64,000 nt of DNA. Source: Enterococcus avium ATCC 14025. Its GTDB lineage: Bacteria > Bacillota > Bacilli > Lactobacillales > Enterococcaceae. The stretch spans positions 550,244 to 614,243 of the forward strand of contig NZ_KE136357.1 of NCBI RefSeq assembly GCF_000406965.1, read 5' to 3'. The notes beneath the pieces were generated by a model. It worked only from the letters and a program-made list of their open reading frames with translations. It was not told where the DNA came from and did no database searches. A program made the position numbers and the translations under genes. Every line of letters starts with the position of its first letter. Position 1 is the stretch's first letter. Positions 33,616 through 43,621 of the stretch are shown here, one piece after another.

Positions 33616-35670
33616 TTAGTCTTCTTTTTTTGTCTTTCTAAGTTTCCATATACCAATACCAGAAAAGAATGCGGCTAATGCTCCTAACGCTGTGATCGAT
33701 GTGTCAGTGTCCTCACCGGTTGCTGGATATTGTTTCGCGCTTCCAAGGTAACTAGTTCTTCCGCTTCCAACACTTCCTGACCCACTTGCACTATATCTTC
33801 CTAGAGAAGATGTCGGTGGTGTACCTTGGTTATTCGCCATTACAGGTACTCCTCTGTTGTCGTCGCTATCCGCATCGGCGTCAGAATCGGCATCGGCGTC
33901 AGCATCGGCATCAGCGTCAGAATCAGCGTCAGAATCAGCGTCCGCATCGGCATCAGCGTCCGCATCAGCATCGGCGTCGGCATCAGCGTCAGCATCGGCG
34001 TCAGCATCGGCGTCGGCATCAGCGTCAGAATCAGCGTCCGCATCGGCATCAGCGTCGGCATCAGCATCGGCATCAGCGTCTGCATCGGCATCGGCATCAG
34101 CATCGGCGTCGGCATCAGCATCAGCATCGGCATCAGCGTCGGCGTCGGCATCAGCGTCGGCATCAGCATCGGCATCGGCGTCGGCATCAGCATCGGCATC
34201 GGCGTCAGAATCAGAATCAGCATCGGCGTCGGCATCAGCATCAGCGTCTGCATCAGCGTCTGCATCGGCGTCTGCATCGGCATCAGCGTCTGCATCAGCG
34301 TCTGCATCAGCGTCTGCATCGGCGTCTGCATCGGCGTCAGCGTCCGTTTCATCATCATCTGGAATAATTGCAGGTGTCGGTAAACTTGGCACGTTGTTTT
34401 GATCATAGGCAATTAATTCAATTTGATCCAATGCATCGACATCTTCTGCAGAGACAGGAATTGAAAATCGACCATTCTCATCCGTCTCTCCTTCAGCAAT
34501 TTCTGTGCCGTCTTTATAAATTCTAACAATCGTATTAGGGTCCGCATACCCTGTAACTTTATAATCCGTTGATGAATTCCCTGTAACTACTACATCATAT
34601 GGTGCAGTTACTTGTGCTACCTTGTAAAAGATTGGTGTATAGCCATCATTTTCTGTGGCAATATCAATTGAAAGAAGATTCGTTTTCACAATTGTAGCTA
34701 AAAATCCTGCTTCATAAGGTCTAGTCAAGTCTATTCCTCGATCAATTAACTCTTGAGGGATCGGATCAATGATAGTTGTTGGAATCGTAACATTCGTTTC
34801 TCCTAAAATACTCGCATCTGCAAGCTCACCAATTAATGTTGAGCCTGTATTTACTAAAGCTTGGGCAGTGGCAAAGGTTCCATTGAAAATGGGTTTTAGC
34901 GTCAGATTTAGCGTTTGATTCAGAAGTCCGGCTCCGGTACCTGTAATTGTCAGTGCCTGAACAGCACTATTCAAATCACTAAGTATTTGATTGACGTTTT
35001 CTCGAATGATCGTTTCCAATACACCGTCAAGATCCGCATAAATATATTGATCCCCTTGGGTTTGCAATTGCAATGCGACATCTGCGGCAGTCAGGCTGCT
35101 CAAGTTTTCTAATAGATTTAATTGTTCATAAACCTCATCTAAATTTATATTCAATAATGGATTAGAGTTAATCAAGGTGTTAATCGAGTTTATTAGTGTA
35201 GTCGTTGCGCCATCAACAATCGATAGTAATGGAGCTAGACCATTTTCCGGAAGTAAAATATTCGTTGAGAGCGTTCCTGTACCATTCGGTGCTACGTGAC
35301 CTCGAAGTTCTTCAGGAATTGCCAACACAGCCATTCTATTGCCTGCAACCACACTTAGATCAATACCGCTATCAGCTGAAATGGTGAAATCCACACTTCT
35401 AACAGCATTTTCAATAGTAAAAGGACTCGTATCAGTTGTTCCACTTGAATTGGAAGAGTTCAAACTACTAAATAATTGCCCATCTATCAGCGCTGCATAA
35501 GCCTGTGTAGATTGCGTTGAAAAAAACGGAGTTGCTATTGAAATCGGTGTCAATCCTAGTAACAAGCCTGTCGCTACTGAAGTTCCTACATAGATATATT
35601 TTCTTGAACGTCGTTTTTCTCGTGCTTTTTGGTCCATTAACTTTCGATAATCCCTCTTCAATCTTTTCAT
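33616..35670 (-). CDS. Sortase-anchored surface protein with Asp-Ala dipeptide repeats
   Basis: The 684-residue protein has a long signal peptide (basic start, hydrophobic core near residues 26-48, cleavage near AYA), a Ser/Thr/Asn-rich adhesin-like region to about residue 365, a bacterial Ig-like domain ([18 protein letters not shown] to about 435), about 160 residues of (Asp-Ala)n with scattered Asp-Ser, and a cell-wall sorting signal: YPATGE at 648, hydrophobic stretch, RKTKKED tail. Tyr replaces the usual Leu of LPXTG. The acidic repeat would act as a stalk. The ATG directly abuts AGGGG; a TTG three codons on (35659-35661) has better spacing. I cannot name the ligand. Confidence 0.85.
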   Translation of the reverse strand: MKRLKRDYRKLMDQKAREKRRSRKYIYVGTSVATGLLLGLTPISIATPFFSTQSTQAYAALIDGQLFSSLNSSNSSGTTDTSPFTIENAVRSVDFTISADSGIDLSVVAGNRMAVLAIPEELRGHVAPNGTGTLSTNILLPENGLAPLLSIVDGATTTLINSINTLINSNPLLNINLDEVYEQLNLLENLSSLTAADVALQLQTQGDQYIYADLDGVLETIIRENVNQILSDLNSAVQALTITGTGAGLLNQTLNLTLKPIFNGTFATAQALVNTGSTLIGELADASILGETNVTIPTTIIDPIPQELIDRGIDLTRPYEAGFLATIVKTNLLSIDIATENDGYTPIFYKVAQVTAPYDVVVTGNSSTDYKVTGYADPNTIVRIYKDGTEIAEGETDENGRFSIPVSAEDVDALDQIELIAYDQNNVPSLPTPAIIPDDDETDADADADADADADADADADADADADADADADADADADADADADSDSDADADADADADADADADADADADADADADADADADADADADADADADADADADADADADSDADADADADADADADADADADADADADADADSDADSDADADADADADSDADADSDDNRGVPVMANNQGTPPTSSLGRYSASGSGSVGSGRTSYLGSAKQYPATGEDTDTSITALGALAAFFSGIGIWKLRKTKKED
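33860..34350. repeat. Hexanucleotide coding repeat (Asp-Ala tract)
   Basis: About 490 bases of GATGCN/GACGCN-type hexamers. Neighbouring units differ at third positions, so the tract is an old, diverged array, yet it should still recombine. No stop codon occurs in any of the six frames over most of the tract; the antisense frames read as Ser-Ala, Ile-Gly and His/Arg repeats and are artefacts of the repeat. Confidence 0.9.
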
Positions 35671-36261
35671 CCCCTAAAAATAATTTATTTGAACTATTTT
35701 TTTGGTACCAGCAAAATGGTTTGATCACTTAAGTTAATAGGAATTTAACAAGAATATAATCTCTGAACAACTAGATTGTTTTACAATAAATAACTTTGAC
35801 AGGACTTCTTAGAAGCTAAATTAGGCATACCTTATAATAAAATAAAGCTCTGCTGTGTTATGAAAACACTCATCTAAAAATGCTCGTTTATGGCATTTAT
35901 ATGAATAAATGGTGAATATTATTTTAACTTAAGTAAGAGATACATTCTTACTTTAAAAATATTCAGTTATTTTAAAATCCGCTGTTGGTGAGTATGGATA
36001 ACCTACCCTTGGAATTCGAAAAGGGATTCTTATATTTCTAAAAAAATGAAAAAGATAACAGGTCTTTTTGTTTGGTTTGAAAAATGACACCCATATTTCA
36101 GATTCGGAATATTTTTGCTTATTGCCGATATACTAGTTCTGCTTAGCGGAGTTTAGCAGTAACTGTGTGCCTAGAAAAGTGAGCTCATGAAGTCAAACAT
36201 GAATATACCTGCTGTAAAGCGATTTTTTCATGTGAAAATTTCTACTTTTCTTATAGAGGCA
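35671..36261. other. Long gene-free region upstream of the surface-protein gene
   Basis: About 590 bases, AT-rich, with no reading frame that has a start signal. It probably holds the promoter of the surface-protein gene, but I cannot assign boxes with confidence. I see no strong repeats. Confidence 0.4.
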
Positions 36262-36292
36262 ATAAAAATAACCCATCGGTTTTCCGATGAGT
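36262..36292 (-). terminator. Terminator after the MATE gene
   Basis: ACCCATCGG, loop TTTT, CCGATGAGT (one G-U pair); on the minus strand followed by TATTTTTATT. Confidence 0.7.
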
Positions 36293-36355
36293 CATGAATT
36301 CTTATTCTATTATCAATCTCGACATGACCGGAAATTTTTCAATTATTTCCAATTG

Positions 36356-37660
36356 TTATATCGCTGAGTTCATTGTCGAATCTTTTTTACTGGCTTTTTG
36401 ATATTGGCGTAAAAAATAAGCCGCAAACAGAAGTGTCATAAGTTCAGTGATCGGCAAACTCGCCCATACTCCCGTTAATCCACAGAAGTTCGCTAAAACA
36501 AGCACTAAAGGTATTAAGAAAAAATAGCCTCTGAACAATGCCAACGCAAAAGCCTGTTTGGCACGACCGATCGCTGAAAAGAAAATGCTAAAAACGACAT
36601 TCAGTGAAGAGCCAAATAATGACAAGAAGAAAATCGGAATACCAGCAGCAGCTAATCGGATCAGGATTGGATCATTTTCACGATTAAACGCGGAAATGAT
36701 TGGGTATTTCAAGAAAAATAGGACCAGATACAAGCCAACCGCCATAACAAAGCTAACCCTTAACCCAAAGGACAAGGTCTTTTGGATAGTGGTGCGGTCT
36801 TCTTTGTTTGCGGCACGACTGATTAATGGCTGAATTCCCTGTGCGACGCCAGTAAATAAAGAAAGCGCAACTACTAGAATATTTGCCAAAACTCCATAAG
36901 CAGCAATGGCAATATCTCCGCCTAAGCCGATCAATACCTGATTGAAGACTAGGATACTTACACCCGTACTCATTTCCGCAAGAAAGGAAGATAACCCCAG
37001 CTACACACTTTGAGTGACCGTCTTTAGCTTCGGAATCGCCCATCTCAATGAAAGGGAACGCTTTGAGAAATGTCGGTGAGTACTCAAAATGAGCAGACTA
37101 AGTACTGGAGACAATACCGTTGCCAACGCTGCACCAGCCATTCCCATATTCATTGGAAAAACAAAAATATAATCAAAAATGATATTGAAAACACTGGAAA
37201 AAATCATCGCCTTCATTGCCAACTGCGGATTTTGATCGTTGCGAATAAATGCTAGACATAAATTGTTCAAGATAAAAAATGGCGCCATCACCAAAATAAA
37301 GCGCATATACATTGTTGTATACGCAACAGTTTCGCCACTTGCTCCTAAAAGTAACGCCAAATCTTGACTGAAAAAGGCCCCTAGTCCAGTAAAAAAGAGT
37401 CCGATGATTCCACCAATCACCAGCAGCTGAGAAAAATAGTCGCCGCTTCTTCCCTTCAGCGCAAATAACGTCGCGCCGCCCATACCCAACAATAGCCCAA
37501 GCCCCGTCAGTAGATTGAATATCGGCAGTGCAATATTTAAGGCCGCCAAGCCTAGCACTCCCACCCCATTTGCAATAAAAAACGTATCCGCTAAAATATA
37601 CAGCGATAATCCTAGTGTGCTTAACACGCTTCGTGTGACATAACCTTTGATCTCATTCAT
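36356..37660 (-). pseudogene. MATE-family efflux protein interrupted by an in-frame amber codon
   Basis: A single frame of about 434 codons encodes a MATE exporter (12 membrane segments; LGLSLYILADTFFIANGVG and GLAALNIALPIFNLLTG in the N half, ILVFNQVLIGLGGDIAIAAYGV in the C half). A TAG at 37001-37003 cuts it after KLKTVTQSV; the following codons LGLSSFLAEMSTG are exactly what a MATE protein needs next. CAG (Gln) to TAG is the simplest change. The start ATG at 37658-37660 has GGAGGG six bases upstream. Only a 219-residue fragment would be made unless the codon is read through. The downstream ATG at 36971-36973 lacks a good ribosome binding site. Confidence 0.8.
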
Positions 37661-37808
37661 TTGATTCCCTCCACAAAAAAATAGCATCCTACCCTCCTAT
37701 GGCCTACGGGGCAGACTGCTACTCAAAACAAAACCCGGCGATTTTGCTAAAAGTTCTTCATAATTTCCTTACATTCTAGCAATAAACAGAGCAAAAGGCA
37801 ATCCAATT

Positions 37809-38255
37809 CTACAAGTCAAGATACATCACCCGTTCACTATTCTCCGGATCATGCCTTTGACTGTTAATAAAACCAAAGCGCTGATAATAAGGAATAATTT
37901 TTTCATTTTCCTCATGCACACTCAAATAAATCCGCTCAATCTCATACTGTTCTTTCATAAAATCGATCAGTAAAGGAATAAACAAGGTCCCATAGTGTTT
38001 TCCTTGAAACTTTGCGTCGATCATTAATCGATCCAGCCACATTGACTTATCCTGCTTGGCCCCAATCATGGAAAAACCGATCAACTGACGATCATCATAC
38101 AATGCCAATGGCTGCCAGTTAAGAGAAACATCATAGGCTGCCTCCAGCAAAGATTGACCATTCGTCTCGATGAACGCCTCCTGATCCTTTGAAACAGAAA
38201 GAGCAACGATATCACGCCAATTGCTTTCATCTACATCCTTAATCAATAATCCCAT
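37809..38255 (-). CDS. GNAT acetyltransferase, BltD/spermidine-acetyltransferase-like
   Basis: The 148-residue protein shows the GNAT core: WLDRLMIDAKFQGKHYGTLF (acetyl-CoA-binding loop Q/RxxGxG type) and YLSVHEENEKIIPYYQRFGF. Length and sequence resemble BltD/PaiA-like polyamine acetyltransferases. It lies next to a DHA2 multidrug pump as bltD lies next to blt in Bacillus, but a terminator at 38308-38338 separates them here. The ATG follows AAAGGAG. The substrate is inferred. Confidence 0.75.
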   Translation of the reverse strand: MGLLIKDVDESNWRDIVALSVSKDQEAFIETNGQSLLEAAYDVSLNWQPLALYDDRQLIGFSMIGAKQDKSMWLDRLMIDAKFQGKHYGTLFIPLLIDFMKEQYEIERIYLSVHEENEKIIPYYQRFGFINSQRHDPENSERVMYLDL

Positions 38256-38307
38256 TGGTTGCGTTCTCCTTTAAAGGTACTATTTGTAAGCAACCATAAC
38301 AAATACA

Positions 38308-38338
38308 GAAAAAAACAGCAATCAAAAACCGATTGCTG
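38308..38338 (-). terminator. Terminator of the padR-efflux unit
   Basis: CAGCAATC, loop AAAAACC, GATTGCTG; on the minus strand a TTTTTTTC run follows. It lies ten bases after the efflux gene's stop. Confidence 0.8.
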
Positions 38339-38347
38339 ATTAAAAAC

Positions 38348-39883
38348 TTATTCGACTACTTCCTTACTTTCACGCATAAAGATCGCCGCGCCAATGGCAC
38401 CAATCAGAACGATGGTTCCGGCAACATAACAGATTTGAATCAAGCCTTTATCGAAAGCATCCACAACCAGCTTCTGTAAATCTTGAGCAAATGGCGCTTT
38501 ACTTAGTGCATTTGAAAAAGCAATTTCATGACCGGAAAATGGCCCGGCTTTGATTAATCCGTTCACTAATTTTTCTGGTAGATGCAGCGAAGAAGCCTGT
38601 TGACTTACAACATTCCCATAACGATTGGCTTCGACTAAGCCTAAAATTACTACTCCAAAGCTGGTACCAAATTGGCGGAAGACATTCAGTAATCCTGAAG
38701 CCATGCCCATTTCCTGCGGAGCCACACCTTCTAAACCAGCCGAGTTCAATACCGGATTAACAATTCCGTTGGCGATTCCGATCATGACTAACGTTGGCCA
38801 TAATTGAGCATAGCCCATCGTTGGAGATAATTGACCGATCAAAAAAATGAATCCAGCGCCGCTGACTAATAGTCCAGCAACGATCATCCATTTTTTCGAG
38901 AATTTGTTACCAAGAATTCCAACGACTGGTCCTAAAATCAATGACCAAATCGATAAGGCCAATTGACGAATCCCTGTATCAAAGGCGGACCAGCCAATAT
39001 AGTTTTGCATTAGGACTGTCAAGTACGTATTAAAAGCGTAGATACCAGAACCTAAAGCAAACGCGACTAATACTGAACCAATGAAATTGATATTTTTGAA
39101 CATCGACAAATTCATCATAGGATTTTGTACTTTGGCTTCCGCAAAAATAAATAGTGCTAAGAAAACAACCGCTAAAAGCAGCCATCCACCTATGCGCAGA
39201 TCAGTCCAGGCCCAGCTGAGGTGGGTTTCCTTTTGAATCAAACCATAGATTGCGCTGAACAGTGCTGCCGCGGATAAAATCATCCCGATAAAATCGATTT
39301 TTTGATCTTTCCCATAGCTTGGTGTTTCATTGACAAAACGAACCGTCATTAAGACGGCAATAATTCCGATCGGCAAATTAATAAAGAAGATTGATTCCCA
39401 ACCAAAGGCGTCTACTAGCAAGCCGCCAACTAGCGGACCAGAAGCCGAAGACAAACCAATAACAGAACCTAAAATACCTAAAGCTAGACCGCGTTGTTTC
39501 CCATCAAAATTGGAAGCCACCAGCGCCATCGACAAGGACATCATTCCAGCCCCACCGACTGCTTGGACACCACGACCAATATCTAAAATCAATAAGGATG
39601 GTGCAAAGCCATTCACTACAGAGGCGATGACAAAAAGAATCAAACTAGCTAAAAAGATTTTTTTTCGTCCATACATATCGCCCATTTTTGACACGATCAG
39701 CAACGTGACCGCAAACACTAAGGTATAAGCATTCAGCACCCATTGCAGCTGCGTAAAGGGTTCATTGAAGGCCTTTTGCATAGTCGGTAATGCGACGTTT
39801 ACTACAGTCACATCTAAAAGGCCCATAAATACGCCTAATGACATCGCGAACAACGAGAACCATTTTCTTGAAGAATTTTTCAT
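38348..39883 (-). CDS. DHA2-family (EmrB/QacA-like) multidrug efflux transporter
   Basis: The 511-residue protein has 14 predicted membrane segments and DHA2 motifs: LDVTVVNVALPTMQKAF in segment 1, KMGDMYGRKKIFL (motif A) and LGSVIGLSSASGPLVGGLL (antiporter motif C). Such pumps use the proton gradient to expel drugs or dyes. I place the start at the ATG 39881-39883, twelve bases after AGGAG; a TTG four codons earlier touches that site. A PadR regulator gene lies just upstream on the same strand. Confidence 0.88.
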   Translation of the reverse strand: MKNSSRKWFSLFAMSLGVFMGLLDVTVVNVALPTMQKAFNEPFTQLQWVLNAYTLVFAVTLLIVSKMGDMYGRKKIFLASLILFVIASVVNGFAPSLLILDIGRGVQAVGGAGMMSLSMALVASNFDGKQRGLALGILGSVIGLSSASGPLVGGLLVDAFGWESIFFINLPIGIIAVLMTVRFVNETPSYGKDQKIDFIGMILSAAALFSAIYGLIQKETHLSWAWTDLRIGGWLLLAVVFLALFIFAEAKVQNPMMNLSMFKNINFIGSVLVAFALGSGIYAFNTYLTVLMQNYIGWSAFDTGIRQLALSIWSLILGPVVGILGNKFSKKWMIVAGLLVSGAGFIFLIGQLSPTMGYAQLWPTLVMIGIANGIVNPVLNSAGLEGVAPQEMGMASGLLNVFRQFGTSFGVVILGLVEANRYGNVVSQQASSLHLPEKLVNGLIKAGPFSGHEIAFSNALSKAPFAQDLQKLVVDAFDKGLIQICYVAGTIVLIGAIGAAIFMRESKEVVE

Positions 39884-39934
39884 AAACTGTTCCAACTCCT
39901 ACTATTTATAACATTCAATCGCTTCAGTAGATCA

Positions 39935-40468
39935 TTACTTTCGATCAGCGATTTGTTTTTTTATCCAGATTAATTTTGTTTTGGCAATTTGAATATCCAA
40001 CTCATAGGCCTCCACTAAAATACGAAAGCGTTCTGCATTTTCCGGAAAACGCACTTGAGAATCAATCATTTCTGCCTGCGCCTTTTGATAGAACATTAGA
40101 TCCTTTTCAATAAACAGTTGGAACTCATCCAAGATTCTCAGCTGCTCAGTAAGGTCCACGCTATCCAGCGAACGTAATTTGAAATGGATCATATCATTGC
40201 GCTTCGCATCAGAAGGAATTTTTTCCTTCATTAACTCAATAAAGCGGTCAACACCTTTTGTAGTAATATGCCACAGCTTCATCTTTCGCCCATCCTCATA
40301 AATCGTGGAAGTCACGAGCCCTTCCTTTTCTAATCTTTCTAATGATGGATACAATACCCCGCTAGAAACCTTCCGCATCGGCTGCAATGCAGAGCCGACG
40401 ATTTTTTGAAGCTTATAGCCGGTTTTATCACTGGTAATCAATGAGCCTAAAAGCAGTAAATCGTACAT
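39935..40468 (-). CDS. PadR-family transcriptional regulator
   Basis: The 177-residue protein has the PadR winged helix (LLLLGSLITSDKTGYKLQKIVG, GVLYPSLERLEKEGLV) and a C-terminal helical dimerisation domain. PadR proteins usually repress a neighbouring efflux gene until a drug or phenolic binds. It lies 51 bases upstream of the DHA2 pump on the same strand, and two copies of a 16-bp sequence in its promoter are probable binding sites. The ATG follows GAGGGGG. Confidence 0.87.
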   Translation of the reverse strand: MYDLLLLGSLITSDKTGYKLQKIVGSALQPMRKVSSGVLYPSLERLEKEGLVTSTIYEDGRKMKLWHITTKGVDRFIELMKEKIPSDAKRNDMIHFKLRSLDSVDLTEQLRILDEFQLFIEKDLMFYQKAQAEMIDSQVRFPENAERFRILVEAYELDIQIAKTKLIWIKKQIADRK

Positions 40469-40496
40469 TTTATCCCCCTCTCGATAAAACAGTATC

Positions 40497-40544
40497 AGTC
40501 TTTTAGATATATCGACTTGCTTATTATAAGTCTTTTAGACATAT
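40497..40544. promoter_or_regulatory. Paired PadR binding-site candidates
   Basis: AGTCTTTTAGATATAT (40497-40512) recurs as AGTCTTTTAGACATAT (40529-40544), 32 bases apart, three helical turns. Each holds a partial dyad (GTC-TAAAA-GAC on the minus strand). They lie 29-76 bases upstream of padR, over its likely promoter. Confidence 0.6.
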
Positions 40545-40778
40545 TGTCAAATAAAAAATATTCTTATTTTATTAGAAAAATCCGTCTTAAATGAGAACAT
40601 AAAGAAACACCCACAACGGATTAGTCGCAGGTGTTGAGCACTTAAGAATTATTCGCAAATATAATCCAAAAAACTGCTTGCTTTTTTGTCGATAAAGATA
40701 AATCATGGAGTTGAAGTACCTCTTGCCACAAGCGGTAAAGGAAACGATTTTTGCTTTTCGGAAAGGACGAATTACTCA

Positions 40779-41492
40779 ATGAACTTAATGCAGAATTATT
40801 ATCAAGAACTTCAGAAAAACATGGAATACGTCATCAGCAATGAGTCAGAGGCGATAACTAAAGCAGCGACACTCATGAGTACTTGTATTGAGACGGAAAA
40901 TAAGGTTTATTTTTTTGGCACGGGACATTCCTATATTGTCGGTCAGGAAGTCTTTGCCCGCGCAGGCGGCTATGCGGGCTTTATCCCGATCCTTGAAAAT
41001 GAACTAGGCATGAATCATGCCTTCAAAAGCACGCTGATTGAACGAACTACTGAATACGCCGCTGTTTTGCTAGAATTGTATCCGTTTAAAAAAGGCGATG
41101 TAATCGTCATGACCTCAAATTCTGGACGAAATGCGCTGTTAATTGAACTGGGGCTGCGACTTAAGGAGATGGGCGTTAGCATCATTGCCATTACTGCTTT
41201 GGAGGCGTCAAAAAATAGTATTAGCCGGCACAAGAGCGGATTGCGCTTGTTTGAGCTTGCGGATGTTGTCCTTGATAATCGCTCTGTTTACGGAGATGCC
41301 AGCCTTTCTCATAATGATGAAATAAAAACAGGGCCTACCTCAACCATCATGAGCTGCTTTATCGTCCAGCTTTTAGTCAGCGCGTTCGTTCAGCTTGAAG
41401 TTGAAAAAGGCGGCGATGTTCCAGTTTTCAGAAGTAGCAATATCGATGGCGGCGATGCCTATAATGAGAAATTGTTTGAACGTTATCGGTAA
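40779..41492 (+). CDS. SIS-domain protein (UPF0309-like, phosphosugar binding)
   Basis: The 237-residue protein has one sugar isomerase domain: VYFFGTGHSYIVGQEVFARAGG for the phosphosugar loop, then VIVMTSNSGRNALLIELGLRLKE. It resembles stand-alone SIS proteins of unknown substrate (UPF0309). The ATG at 40779 has GAAAGGAC ten bases upstream; the open frame 31 codons further up has no such site. It is a single-gene unit with its own terminator. Confidence 0.8.
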   Translation: MNLMQNYYQELQKNMEYVISNESEAITKAATLMSTCIETENKVYFFGTGHSYIVGQEVFARAGGYAGFIPILENELGMNHAFKSTLIERTTEYAAVLLELYPFKKGDVIVMTSNSGRNALLIELGLRLKEMGVSIIAITALEASKNSISRHKSGLRLFELADVVLDNRSVYGDASLSHNDEIKTGPTSTIMSCFIVQLLVSAFVQLEVEKGGDVPVFRSSNIDGGDAYNEKLFERYR

Positions 41493-41526
41493 CAACTGAA
41501 CGTAAATGATTCTTTGATAAACCGTA

Positions 41527-41569
41527 AGCCAGAAACCCTTTTCTTCATTGAAAGAGCTTCTGGCTTTTT
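41527..41569 (+). terminator. Terminator of the SIS-protein gene
   Basis: AGCCAGAA pairs with TTCTGGCT, with a pairing inner part (CTTTTC/GAAAGA), followed by TTTTTATC. Confidence 0.8.
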
Positions 41570-41598
41570 ATCACTTCATTAAAAATTCTTTTCGTTAA

Positions 41599-42513
41599 CT
41601 AGCTCGTTTTCTCAATAAAGCCACGAATCGCTTGATCGATCACATCCCCGTTGCCATCAATCGTATGTCCGCCGGTCTCACAAATTATAGTATCTGCCTT
41701 AACTCGTTTAAGCAACTTTTCGATAGCCTCATACTTCGCCATTGGATCATCTTTCGCGTGACAAACTAAAATCGGCACGCTGATCGTTTCTAAAGCATAG
41801 TCATCATAGTTCAAGGACATATCCGTATTTGTAACCTCGCTATCCGCTTTCACCCCTTGACGTCTAGGGGTAGCTGGCAGCATGGTTTCAAACAAATTAT
41901 TGCTTTCAATAGTCGAACCCATCATTTTATTGAAGACAAAGCCAAAATGCTTCATTGAAAACCACATAATAAAGTCATTGACGATAAATGGTGGGGGTCC
42001 TTGCAGCCCCATTGCCTTTATTTCTTTTGGGGTTCTTTTCTGATCTGGCGCTCCAGAGGATAGTAATATCAACCCCTTCAGCCTGTCAGGATAATCCAAA
42101 GCCATCCTTAATCCAGCGGCACCGCCTGCTGAAGTTGCTAGAATATAGCCTTTTTCAATATTCAACTGATCCATCATTTCAACAAAGGCCTGAGCTTGAT
42201 TTTTCGGCGTGGGATCGCTCGGCAGATCTGAGCCTAAATAGCCAAAGCGAGCAGGGGCAATTTTTCGGTAGTCCTCTCCTAATACTTGTTTCAGACTGGT
42301 CATCCCCTGATCATATCCACCAAATATCCCGTGAGAAATGATAACAGACTCCCCAGACCCTTCATCAAGATAGTTCATTTTTCCGAAGCTGGTAATCAGG
42401 GGTTTAGCGTTATACTGATTCAAACGGGCATAAGCGTTTTTCATGTCTTTCTTATAAAAATAAAATTCTATACAAATAATAGTTAATACCACAAACATTA
42501 TTGAGTATCCCAA
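41599..42513 (-). CDS. Alpha/beta hydrolase with N-terminal membrane anchor
   Basis: The 304-residue protein starts with one membrane segment (about residues 3-20), then an alpha/beta-hydrolase domain: oxyanion region ISHGIFGGYDQG, nucleophile S128 in ATSAGGAAG, acid in CHAKDDP and His in TGGHTIDG. It is unlike the hydrolase at 20678 in detail. The family contains esterases, haloperoxidase-like enzymes and lipases; the substrate is unknown. An AAAGGAGAA ribosome binding site precedes the ATG. The gene stands alone. Confidence 0.8.
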   Translation of the reverse strand: MGYSIMFVVLTIICIEFYFYKKDMKNAYARLNQYNAKPLITSFGKMNYLDEGSGESVIISHGIFGGYDQGMTSLKQVLGEDYRKIAPARFGYLGSDLPSDPTPKNQAQAFVEMMDQLNIEKGYILATSAGGAAGLRMALDYPDRLKGLILLSSGAPDQKRTPKEIKAMGLQGPPPFIVNDFIMWFSMKHFGFVFNKMMGSTIESNNLFETMLPATPRRQGVKADSEVTNTDMSLNYDDYALETISVPILVCHAKDDPMAKYEAIEKLLKRVKADTIICETGGHTIDGNGDVIDQAIRGFIEKTS

Positions 42514-42691
42514 AATTGTTCTCCTTTTAGAGTGATGATTAAAGTATAACAGATACCGATTAACAGTTTTAACCCTTTGTAGTAAAGGTACACTTTCAAT
42601 GTAAAAGCAGCTTCCAACTTTCAGCTCGGAATGCTACACTTAAGATGATTTGAACTATTTTTGACTTTTAAAAAGATTCCGAGGTGTGGTT

Positions 42692-43603
42692 ATGATTAAC
42701 GAAGAGACTCAGTTAGACTCTGCTTTACAATTAAAAAAATACGTACGAGACATTGGCTGTCCAGAGTCAGCGGATATTCAGCACTGTCTGGAAAATTCAG
42801 CGGTTATCGCCAAAATTCTGGCTGAAAAGATTCGCACAGATACCTTCACCGGTCTGCGAAAGCTGGAATTTCTATTAGCAGAGCTTTCGGAAATTCCCTT
42901 CTTTGAACGGTTGGAAACGGTTCAAGTCATGCTCAACACACTTTACAAGCAAACAAATGTTGACGAAGGCTTTTCACTAACTGGAAAACAAAACGGTGTT
43001 CTGGCCTGTCATAATGCACTTTGCACATCAATTTTTATTCGGGCTGGCAAAAAAGAATGGGCTGAACAAGGTGTTCGATGGATCATTTCTTACTTCCCAT
43101 TTGATAGAAACGAGCCCTCCAATTGGCAGGGCAAGGACCTCTTTCAACGCTTTGGGGGCTGTGTCGGAAATTCACCTTGCTATGATGGTGTCGTAAAATC
43201 AGTCAAAGCCCTCTCAGAGTATGCAGAAAAATACGGAGAGCTTCCCGGTCTTCGTACGAAGTTACAACAAGGTTTAGACTATTTTTTGAAGCATCGGGTG
43301 ATTTTCCATCAGAACAACGACGAGTATTTATACGATGATTTGATCACGCTTTTTTACCCCTATCCTTATCGCACAAATATCATTGAAGCTCTTAGTGTTT
43401 TAAAAACTGAAAAGCTTCTAGATCGGCCTGAATGTCAAGCGGCACTTGACTATTTGAAGACGAAACAACGGAGTGATGGCTTCTGGCAGGCTGAGAAGAT
43501 TTTTATGAAAAGCTCGTGGGTACCTTTTGATGCGTTGAAAAAGCCAGGAATGTGGATAACGGATGAAATTAATTGGATTTTTAGTGCAGTTTCTTCGAGA
43601 TAA
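42692..43603 (+). CDS. Prenyltransferase/squalene-cyclase-like alpha/alpha-toroid protein
   Basis: The 303-residue protein is built of helical repeats with motifs such as RWIISYFPFDRNEPSNWQ, GGCVGNSPCYDGVVKSVKAL and LDYLKTKQRSDGFWQ, the last typical of terpenoid-cyclase-like toroids. Conserved Cys and His residues (HNALC, GGCVGNSPC) could hold a metal ion. No membrane segment. Its role is unknown. The ATG at 42692 has GAGGTG five bases upstream, preferred over the in-frame GTG at 42686. Confidence 0.6.
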   Translation: MINEETQLDSALQLKKYVRDIGCPESADIQHCLENSAVIAKILAEKIRTDTFTGLRKLEFLLAELSEIPFFERLETVQVMLNTLYKQTNVDEGFSLTGKQNGVLACHNALCTSIFIRAGKKEWAEQGVRWIISYFPFDRNEPSNWQGKDLFQRFGGCVGNSPCYDGVVKSVKALSEYAEKYGELPGLRTKLQQGLDYFLKHRVIFHQNNDEYLYDDLITLFYPYPYRTNIIEALSVLKTEKLLDRPECQAALDYLKTKQRSDGFWQAEKIFMKSSWVPFDALKKPGMWITDEINWIFSAVSSR

Positions 43604-43621
43604 GCTCTTATTTCCTGAATA

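Noticed and set aside
33786-34412. Several long antisense or alternate-frame reading frames (Ser-Ala, Ile-Gly, His-Arg and Met-Pro repeats)
   Set aside because: They exist only because the hexanucleotide repeat of the surface-protein gene has no stops in any frame; none has a start signal or sensible composition.
35796-35838. TTGACA and TATAAT boxes on the plus strand
   Set aside because: The spacer is 31 bases, far too long, and no plus-strand gene follows.
36971-37003. Genetic code change with TAG read as an amino acid
   Set aside because: TAG is used as an ordinary terminal stop by other genes here (for example at 424-426 and 6620-6622), so nonsense mutation or sequence error is simpler.
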